DNA of 20,639 bases from Myxococcales bacterium (GTDB lineage: Bacteria; Myxococcota_A; Polyangia; Palsa-1104). Below the pieces are notes generated by a model. The model ran no database searches. It was not told the origin of the DNA and worked only from the letters and a program-made list of their open reading frames with translations. This document shows positions 15,276 to 20,639 of this stretch, piece by piece; position 1 is the stretch's first letter; every line of letters starts with the position of its first letter. A program made the translations under genes and the position numbers. Where the stretch lies: positions 1 through 20,639 of the forward strand of contig JAHFDU010000021.1 in NCBI GenBank assembly GCA_023248835.1, in the 5' to 3' direction.

Positions 15276-17796
15276 ACCGAGTGCCCACCGCCACCTCGCT
15301 GTGCACGTCTATAGTTCCACCGTGGCGTTCAACAATTCCGTGCACAATCGACAGCCCGAGACCAGATCCCTCGCCGACCTCTTTGGTGGTGAAGAACGGA
15401 TCAAAAATGTGCGGCAATGCGTCGGCGGCAATTCCCGGCCCGTTGTCGCTTACTTCGACAGTGATTTTGCCGTTTTCCTCGTCGGTAGAAATGCGAATCA
15501 CTGGATCGGGGCGATCCTTGAGCGCTTGCGCGGCATTGGTTAACAGATTCATGAACACTTGATGCAGCGCGCTGGTGCCCAGCACCTTGCCGCTGCCGTT
15601 ATAGTCGCGCTCGACGGCAATGCCGCCCTTTAGGTGGTGGCGCAACAGATCGAGCGAGCTGTCGATGCCGCGGTGCAAGTCGACGTCGACCTGTCGCGTC
15701 TCGTCGGCGCGCGAGTAGGTGTGCAGCGCCTGCACGATCTCTTTGGTGCGGTGGGCGCCGCGCTCCATTACTCCGAGCATGGCGCGGATCTCCTGGCCGT
15801 CCCTCGACGAAGCCGGCACAATTTTTTCAAGCCGCTCTTCGAGCGGACCGACGGTGTTGACCAGAGCGTTGACCGGATTGTTGATCTCATGGGCGATGCC
15901 GGCCACCAAGCGCCCCATCGAGGCGAGTTTTTCCGAACGCAAAAGCTCGCTCTGCGCGCGCTGCAAGTCGGCCGATCGGCGCGACACCTCGGCCTCTAAA
16001 AATCGGTTCATTTCCGTCGAGGTTTGAAATTTTTCGCTGAGTGCGCGCCGCATTTCTTCAAACGCTGTGGTCAGCCCTTCGATCTCATCGCCCTCTCCCG
16101 CCACCGACACCACCGACTCGGACAGGTTACCGCTCGCCATTTGGCCGACGCGCCGCTCGAGCTCGCGAATCGGCCGCGACAGATCGGTGGCCACCATGAT
16201 CACCAGACCGAGCGACGCGAACAGCAAGCCGGCGAAAAAATAGACCAGCACCCGAATGTGCGGCGCCATCGACGGACTGCGGCTACGATAGCCGCGCAGC
16301 AACACCGCAACCGAACCAAGATCGCGCGACCCAATAAATAGGCGCTCGTAGCTGCCGGTGAGGTGCAGCGCCGACAGCTCGATCCAGCCTTCGGGCAGCC
16401 GCCTGAGCAGCGCCTCGCCAAATCTTGGCAACTGCGGCGCTGCAGTCTTGCCGCCACCAAGTGCGACCACGTGTGCGTCGGAGCCCGGCGGCAGATAATA
16501 AAAAATGGTGACGTCGTAGTCACTGACCAGCGCTTCAGTGCGCGCGGCAATGTTGCCGAGCTCGGCCACCACCTCGGCCGGCGAGAGCGCACCGCGCTCC
16601 GCTGCAAGTCGGCGCAAGGTCGCGAGCGTGGTGTCGAGTCGCATCCGGCTCTCATACTGGATGAACATGGTGGCTTGCGCTTTGTATTGCATAAACGACC
16701 AGCCGACCGAGAGCATACACAAGATCACCGTCAGCGCGCCGAAGCCGAGCAACATCCGACCGCGCACTGAAAGCGTCAGCGCGCGACGCGGCAGTCCGCG
16801 GTGGCGCTCGGCCATCGCCACCAAGAAGGGGCGCAGGGTCAAGCGGTGCCAGATCATTTCGTAGACCGCAACCCCGAGCGTCAAACCGGCCGCAACTCCG
16901 CTCATCAGGCTGGCGTTTTCAGAATCTATTTCGAAAAACCGAACGCTTTCGACGAACAACAAAATCTCGGCAATAAACCAGAGCACAATTTTCGCCAGCG
17001 TCAGTTGATAAGGAATCACCACTGCAGCGCGATGGGCCCGGGCCACCACGTCGTCGTCGAGTCGGCCGTCGCTGTCGAGCGCCGCGCGCAAATAGCGATC
17101 GATCGGGCGCTCGAGCAGCTTCAAGTAAACAAACCACACCGCTGTCAGCGCAAACGCGGTGAGCGGGAAATAGGTGCCAATATAAAAGTAGTGTTCCGAG
17201 TTGATCGGAACGAACACGCCAATGTAGCCGGCGATCGCGCAAATTCCGAGCGCGCCAGTGGTCAACGCGGTGAGCACGAAACGGGAGTGATAGCGGTCGG
17301 AAAAACGCCGCAGCGGGTCACTCGGGGCCATCGCCAGGATGGTCGAAAGAAAAAGTCGGTCGTACGCCAATGCGCGAAAAAGCCCGATGCCGAACGACAG
17401 CGTCGTCGTCAGCGACACCACCGCAAGCATCTGCTCAAACGAGAAGTGGACCCAGACAAAAAGTATCACCGCGACCACCAGCGACAGGCCAAACCACATC
17501 GTCGTGCGAAGCAGCAGCGCACGCCAAGGCAGCCGCAACAGCGCGTGATAGCCAGAAACCTCGGCCGTGGAACGACGCAGCGCTTGCTCAACCGGCCGGA
17601 GATCACGCCGCAACGCCATCACAAACACCGTCGTCAACAAAGTCCAACCGCCGAGCCCAACTACTGCGATCGGCCACTGCGCCGGCGGCGGCAGCGAAAA
17701 AAACCAACCAAGCGGCCACAAGATCGCCACCAGCTCGGCTGCATTGAGGAGCAGCTCCGCAATCACGATGCGGCGCCGAAATCGCCCGATGGTCAT
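15244..17796 (-). CDS. Large polytopic sensor histidine kinase coupled to the BMC operon
   Basis: 850 residues from ATG 17796, which overlaps the BMC-T stop (ATGA, 17793-17796); the longer in-frame opening to 18000 lies over the BMC-T gene and is rejected. Layout: eight predicted helices in residues ~11-316, apparently two related four-helix units; ninth helix ~347-369; extracytoplasmic sensor region ~370-513; tenth helix ~514-536; HAMP ~537-586; coiled coil; HisKA with H636 (AGIAHEINNPVNALVN); HATPase with N-box N754, G1 DNGPGI (784-789), FDPFFTT and G2 GEGSGLGL (808-815). The catalytic core is complete and of the HEINNP type. No response regulator is adjacent in the window. The overlap implies it is made together with the shell proteins, as the last gene seen in this leftward operon. 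Confidence 0.92.
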   Translation of the reverse strand: MTIGRFRRRIVIAELLLNAAELVAILWPLGWFFSLPPPAQWPIAVVGLGGWTLLTTVFVMALRRDLRPVEQALRRSTAEVSGYHALLRLPWRALLLRTTMWFGLSLVVAVILFVWVHFSFEQMLAVVSLTTTLSFGIGLFRALAYDRLFLSTILAMAPSDPLRRFSDRYHSRFVLTALTTGALGICAIAGYIGVFVPINSEHYFYIGTYFPLTAFALTAVWFVYLKLLERPIDRYLRAALDSDGRLDDDVVARAHRAAVVIPYQLTLAKIVLWFIAEILLFVESVRFFEIDSENASLMSGVAAGLTLGVAVYEMIWHRLTLRPFLVAMAERHRGLPRRALTLSVRGRMLLGFGALTVILCMLSVGWSFMQYKAQATMFIQYESRMRLDTTLATLRRLAAERGALSPAEVVAELGNIAARTEALVSDYDVTIFYYLPPGSDAHVVALGGGKTAAPQLPRFGEALLRRLPEGWIELSALHLTGSYERLFIGSRDLGSVAVLLRGYRSRSPSMAPHIRVLVYFFAGLLFASLGLVIMVATDLSRPIRELERRVGQMASGNLSESVVSVAGEGDEIEGLTTAFEEMRRALSEKFQTSTEMNRFLEAEVSRRSADLQRAQSELLRSEKLASMGRLVAGIAHEINNPVNALVNTVGPLEERLEKIVPASSRDGQEIRAMLGVMERGAHRTKEIVQALHTYSRADETRQVDVDLHRGIDSSLDLLRHHLKGGIAVERDYNGSGKVLGTSALHQVFMNLLTNAAQALKDRPDPVIRISTDEENGKITVEVSDNGPGIAADALPHIFDPFFTTKEVGEGSGLGLSIVHGIVERHGGTIDVHSEVAVGTRFRVVLPTGRK

Positions 17797-18380
17797 GAAA
17801 CTTTTAGACGAGGCAGCAGATCGGCGTGCGGGCGAGCGATCAGCTCGCGACTGTGCAGTAGCTCCGGCGCAATCGAAGTCGCCGCCGCGTGCAGCGCTGC
17901 CTCGACGTCGGCCTGATCGCCCGCGACGATAAAGTAGCCCTTGCCACCGAGACCATCGGCAAGCCGCAGCTCGGCCAGGTTCACTGCTGCGGCTTTGCAC
18001 GCTGCGTCGGCGGCCTGCAGCGACGAAGCCACACTGTTGGTTTCGATGATGCCAAGCGCTTCCCTCGCCTCAGTGAATGCGCCGCCGAGTGCGCCAAGCA
18101 GCAGTGTTGCCGCCTGCGACAGCTCGAGTTTGTCGACCAGAGTTGTCCCAGCGGCCTCGATGCCGGCGCGCATCGCTTCGTCGACTTCGGCGACGTCGCC
18201 CGAGACCAATACCACATGCTTGCCGGGAGAAATCGGCCGCACCAGCAGCAATTGCACCGGCGAACGTTTGACCATCGCATCCGCCACCACCAACCCGCGC
18301 GCGATGCTCGAAGTTTCAATCAGTCCAAGCGCCGGCCCGCGTACCTGCACCGACTGCCGCTTGCGCTCCAAAAAAGGCAC
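17793..18380 (-). CDS. BMC-T tandem-domain microcompartment shell protein
   Basis: 195 residues from GTG 18380, three bases after the aldehyde dehydrogenase stop. Two BMC (Pfam00936-type) domains in tandem are visible. The first runs from PALGLIETSSIARGLVVADA through KHVVLVSGDVAEVDEAM; the second from EALGIIETNSVASSLQAADA through GKGYFIVAGDQADVEAALHAA. Such proteins form pseudohexameric trimers that tile BMC facets. The domain order and length are those of PduT-like rather than circularly permuted EutL/PduB-like proteins. The pore-loop position of the second domain reads LADGLGGKGY. The only cysteine is in a helix (ADAACKAAA), so it lacks the pore cysteine that holds PduT's [4Fe-4S] cluster and probably passes metabolites. 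The stop overlaps the kinase start. Confidence 0.93.
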   Translation of the reverse strand: MPFLERKRQSVQVRGPALGLIETSSIARGLVVADAMVKRSPVQLLLVRPISPGKHVVLVSGDVAEVDEAMRAGIEAAGTTLVDKLELSQAATLLLGALGGAFTEAREALGIIETNSVASSLQAADAACKAAAVNLAELRLADGLGGKGYFIVAGDQADVEAALHAAATSIAPELLHSRELIARPHADLLPRLKVS

Positions 18381-18383
18381 CGG

Positions 18384-19868
18384 TTACACGAAGCGAAAAT
18401 GATCTTTGAGCGTGCAGCGCCGCTCGCGCGTAAAACTGATCGCGGTGGTGAGGCCCTCTCCCGTCGGTGAGGCAATGGTAAATGAGGTGTAACCTTCGCC
18501 GTTAAAGCCGAGGCCGTTGAGGTTCGGCCCGTTCTTGACGAAAATTGAAGTATTGATGGTGCGCGCCATCGCCGACAGCGAATCGATGTTGGTGCCATAC
18601 ATCACCGCGGTGTGGCCGAATCCGTGCTCGCAGCGCTTGGCACCGGCGATCGCCGCAACCACATCGGGATAGCGCACGATGCCGATCACCGGCATCAGCA
18701 ACTCATGTTGCACGAACGGATGATCCTCTGGTACCTCACAAATCGCCAAACGACAGTCGTCGCCGACCGAGACGCCGATCTGTTTCAAAATCACCCCGGC
18801 GTTTTTGCCGACAAATTTCTTGTTGGTGTGATCGCCCTCGAGAATCACGCCCTCGAGCTGCTTGACTTGACGATCGTTCATCAAATAGCAGCCCTCTTTG
18901 ACCAACTTTTCTTTGAGTTGATCGACGATCGAAGAGACCGCGAGCACCTCTTTTTCGGCAGTGCAGATGATGTTGTTATCGATCGAAGCGCCGAGCACGA
19001 TGCCGCGCGCCGCGACATCGAGATGCGCGGTCTCGTCGACCACCGCGGGCGGATTGCCCGGGCCGGCGGCGATCGCGCGCTTGCCCGAATTCATCGCTTC
19101 GCGCACCACGCCAGGACCGCCAGTGACGGTGAGAATGCGAACGAGCGCATGTTTCATCAGCGCTTGCGCGCTTTCGATCGTCGGCTCGGCGATCGAGCAG
19201 ATGAGATTTGCCGGCCCCCCCGCCGCGGCGATCGCTTCATTGAGCAAATGCACGTGCCAAGCGCAGATTCGCCACGCCGAGGGATGGGTGTTAAACACCA
19301 CGGCGTTGCCGCCGGCCAGCATGCCGATCGAATTGTTGACGATGGTCTCGGTCGGATTGGTGGTCGGCGTAATCGCGCCAAACACCCCGAACGGCGCGCG
19401 CTCGAGCACGGTGAGACCGTGGTCACCAGAAAATGAAATCGGCCGCAGAATTTCGGTGCCCGGGGTTTTCTCGGCGCACAGCGTGTTCTTTTTGATCTTG
19501 TCTTCGATCCGACCGAGCCCGGTTTCAGCGACGGCAAGCTCGGCCAACTCGCGCACGTGTTTGAGCGTCACCTGACGCATCGCTGCGATCATGCGGTTGC
19601 GGGTTTCGATCGGCGTCTTGTCGTACTCTTCAAATGCTTTGCGCGCCGCTTTGGCTGCCGACTCGACATCGGGAAAAATTCCCAACTTCCCTTGCGGCAC
19701 TTTCGCGGTGGATTTTTTTTCGCTCGAGAAAGTCGGCCGCACCGGTGCGCGCGCCACCGCACGCTCTATCGCCTCGACTGGATTTTGCGGTAGGGCGCCG
19801 GCCGACGGACCCAAGCGCGCCATCACCTTCTCGACAATCTCCTGAATTCGCCGCTCGTCGACGTTCAT
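18384..19868 (-). CDS. pduP: CoA-acylating aldehyde dehydrogenase, BMC-associated (PduP/EutE-like)
   Basis: 494 residues from ATG 19868. It should convert an aldehyde, NAD+ and CoA to acyl-CoA inside the BMC lumen. Residues 1-20 (MNVDERRIQEIVEKVMARLG) form a short amphipathic helix, followed by a Pro/Ala/Ser-rich linker to ~residue 60; this is the usual form of a BMC encapsulation peptide. The catalytic domain shows TPTTNPTETI (N171), a dinucleotide-region TGGPGVVREA, AAGPGNPPAVVDET (267-280) and the nucleophile C302 in DNNIICTAEKE. The C-terminus (GFNGEGYTSFTIASPTGEGL) is typical of PduP/EutE. Length is slightly above the family's ~460-480 because of the extra N-terminal peptide and linker. 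The chain length of its aldehyde cannot be read. It lies between the BMC-P and BMC-T genes. Confidence 0.95.
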   Translation of the reverse strand: MNVDERRIQEIVEKVMARLGPSAGALPQNPVEAIERAVARAPVRPTFSSEKKSTAKVPQGKLGIFPDVESAAKAARKAFEEYDKTPIETRNRMIAAMRQVTLKHVRELAELAVAETGLGRIEDKIKKNTLCAEKTPGTEILRPISFSGDHGLTVLERAPFGVFGAITPTTNPTETIVNNSIGMLAGGNAVVFNTHPSAWRICAWHVHLLNEAIAAAGGPANLICSIAEPTIESAQALMKHALVRILTVTGGPGVVREAMNSGKRAIAAGPGNPPAVVDETAHLDVAARGIVLGASIDNNIICTAEKEVLAVSSIVDQLKEKLVKEGCYLMNDRQVKQLEGVILEGDHTNKKFVGKNAGVILKQIGVSVGDDCRLAICEVPEDHPFVQHELLMPVIGIVRYPDVVAAIAGAKRCEHGFGHTAVMYGTNIDSLSAMARTINTSIFVKNGPNLNGLGFNGEGYTSFTIASPTGEGLTTAISFTRERRCTLKDHFRFV

Positions 19869-19880
19869 GTCTTCAAATCC

Positions 19881-19995
19881 GCTCGTCCTGAGCTTGTGCT
19901 TCGACTCGGCTCAGCATCATCGGGTGCAGCACCGCTCGCCCTGAGCCTGTCGAAGGGTGCTTCGACTCCGCTACTCTCCGCTCAGTATGCACGGG
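19881..19995. repeat. Dispersed inverted-repeat elements between the BMC-P and aldehyde dehydrogenase genes
   Basis: Nearly the whole 129-base gap between the BMC-P stop (19998) and the dehydrogenase start (19868) is made of copies of the repeat arms also present at 7056-7243. Readable pieces are GTCCTGAGCTTGT (19885-19897), CTTCGACTCGGCTCAGCATC (19899-19918), CCTGAGCCTGTCGAAGGG (19940-19957) and CTTCGACTCCGC (19960-19971), with a further CTCAG at 19981. Opposite arms can pair into hairpins in the operon transcript. At least two insertion or duplication events seem needed. Confidence 0.8.
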
Positions 19996-19997
19996 CT

Positions 19998-20288
19998 TCA
20001 TTGCTTCACGTAGCGGCGCGCGCCGTCGAGCTCAACCTCATCGACGATCGCCATGATGGTGGCGTCGACCGGACGATCTTTGGTGACTTTGGTCTGCCGC
20101 GCCGACGAGCCGGAAGCAAAAAGCACCACTTCGCCAACCCCGGCACCGACGGCGTCCACAGCAACAGTGGTTTGGCCAGTCGGGTTACCGTCGGCATCGC
20201 AGGCTTTGACGAGGAGAAACTTGAGCCCTAGAAGCTCTTCCTCTTTGCGCGTCGAGACCACCGTCCCAACGACTTTACCGATTACCAT
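19998..20288 (-). CDS. BMC-P vertex pentamer protein (EutN/CcmL family)
   Basis: 96 residues from ATG 20288 to TGA at 19998, the normal size for the family. It begins with the typical MVIGKVVGTVVSTRKEEELL strand-turn and continues with GLKFLLVKACDADG, VAVDAVGAGVGEVVLFASGS and a DATIMAIVDEVEL C-terminal strand, which together match Pfam03319 (EutN_CcmL). The family forms pentamers that cap the twelve vertices of the shell; cells need far fewer copies than of the hexamer. Repeat elements lie on both sides of this gene (19881-19995 and 20301-20403), separating it from the dehydrogenase and hexamer genes. Only a weak ribosome binding site is visible, which would suit low expression, although that is an inference. 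Confidence 0.95.
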   Translation of the reverse strand: MVIGKVVGTVVSTRKEEELLGLKFLLVKACDADGNPTGQTTVAVDAVGAGVGEVVLFASGSSARQTKVTKDRPVDATIMAIVDEVELDGARRYVKQ

Positions 20289-20300
20289 AACTGTTCATCC

Positions 20301-20403
20301 GTTCATCCTGAGCCTGTCGAAGGGCCGTCCTGAGCACCGCTCGCCCTGAGCTTGTCGAAGGGTGCTTCGACTCCGCGCTGCGCGCTTCGCTCAGCATGCT
20401 CGG
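20301..20403. repeat. Dispersed inverted-repeat elements between the BMC-H and BMC-P genes
   Basis: The 121-base gap between the BMC-H stop (20410) and the BMC-P start (20288) is filled with repeat arms: CATCCTGAGCCTGTCGAAGG (20304-20323), CCTGAGCTTGTCGAAGGG (20345-20362) and CTTCGACTCCGCG with GCTCAGCATG (20365-20398). The last two arms can pair as CTGAGC/GCTCAG plus GTCGAAG/CTTCGAC. A T-run follows on the plus strand (20404-20409), so the hairpin is terminator-like only for rightward transcription, whereas the BMC operon runs leftward. Confidence 0.8.
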
Positions 20404-20409
20404 TTTTTT

Positions 20410-20639
20410 CTACTTGCTCTCTTTGGCGGCATCGTTCTGTCGTCCAAGCGGCAGCACCAAGTCGATGTTGACGTGCGGACGCGGAATCACGTGCACGCTC
20501 ACCAATTCGCCGACGCGCTCGGCGGCGCGCTGCCCGGCTTCGGTCGCCGCTTTGACCGCCGCGACGTCGCCCCGCACCACCGCGGTGACAAAACCGCCGC
20601 CGATTTTTTCATAGCCGACGAGCTCGACGCGCGCTGCTT
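20410..20639 (-). CDS. BMC-H hexameric microcompartment shell protein, 5' end outside the window
   Basis: The last ~75 residues are present, ending at TAG 20412-20410; the N-terminal ~20 residues lie beyond the window. The readable part is a canonical single BMC domain: AARVELVGYEKIGGGFVTAV with the pore loop KIGGG, then RGDVAAVKAATEAGQRAAER, then LVSVHVIPRPHVNIDLVLPL. This matches PduA/CcmK/EutM-type hexamers, which form most of the shell facets and conduct small polar metabolites through the central pore. The short tail (GRQNDAAKESK) is polar. It is the most upstream BMC gene visible here, and more pathway genes are expected further right. Confidence 0.94.
   Translation of the reverse strand, partial: AARVELVGYEKIGGGFVTAVVRGDVAAVKAATEAGQRAAERVGELVSVHVIPRPHVNIDLVLPLGRQNDAAKESK

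Noticed and set aside
16801..17916. 371-codon plus-strand ORF antisense to the BMC-linked kinase and BMC-T genes
   Set aside because: Its product is Arg/His/Gln-rich with no fold, and both opposite-strand genes have complete conserved motifs; this is a high-GC shadow frame.
17797..18000. 68-residue N-terminal extension of the BMC-linked kinase
   Set aside because: It overlaps the second BMC domain of the shell protein and is Arg/Ser-rich; ATG 17796 overlaps the BMC-T stop.
20363..20409. Intrinsic terminator (hairpin plus six T)
   Set aside because: The T-run is on the plus strand, where no gene ends, while the flanking BMC genes run leftward. The hairpin is better explained as part of the dispersed repeat.

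Overview
The window looks like chromosomal DNA of a high-GC deltaproteobacterial lineage, most likely Myxococcota. The supporting signs are an RCC1-repeat surface protein, a Stig1-like cysteine-rich lipoprotein, a large MJ0042 zinc-ribbon/GYF/TPR protein, an NtrC-type two-component pair and many TPR proteins. This placement rests on gene content read by eye and has not been tested by a database search.

Layout, left to right. 1-1210 (+): the 3' end of an RCC1-repeat protein, then a Stig1-like lipoprotein. 1350-3652 (+): an amidohydrolase overlapping by 4 nt a TPR membrane protein. 3653-5217 (-): a decaying-looking stretch with a PDZ-only ORF, a frameshifted coding remnant and a frameshifted secreted protein. 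5353-10135 (+): a membrane histidine kinase, a sigma54-dependent NtrC-family regulator and a secreted TPR protein. The kinase-regulator junction has been opened by two tandem 103-bp repeat units. 10041-11662 (-): a cytochrome P450 and a doubtful small membrane ORF. 11791-15275 (+): the MJ0042/GYF_2/TPR membrane protein and a GT-C-like integral membrane protein.

15244-20639 (-) is the most interesting part. It is the distal end of a bacterial microcompartment (BMC) operon, transcribed leftward: BMC-H hexamer (cut by the window edge), BMC-P (EutN/CcmL) pentamer, a PduP/EutE-like CoA-acylating aldehyde dehydrogenase with an N-terminal encapsulation-peptide-like helix, a tandem-domain BMC-T shell protein, and a large 10-helix histidine kinase. 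The kinase start codon overlaps the BMC-T stop codon (ATGA). Hexamer, pentamer, trimer and aldehyde dehydrogenase are the core of a catabolic, aldehyde-processing BMC. The signature enzyme that would reveal the substrate should lie beyond position 20639. Coupling a sensor kinase to the shell operon suggests that a membrane or periplasmic signal is tied to compartment expression or use.

One family of short dispersed inverted repeats (arms like CTTCGACaaGCTCAG) occupies three junctions between same-strand genes: kinase/regulator, BMC-H/BMC-P and BMC-P/aldehyde dehydrogenase. Seven-base tandem repeats occupy two other intergenic regions. No rRNA, tRNA, CRISPR array, transposase or integrase was seen.
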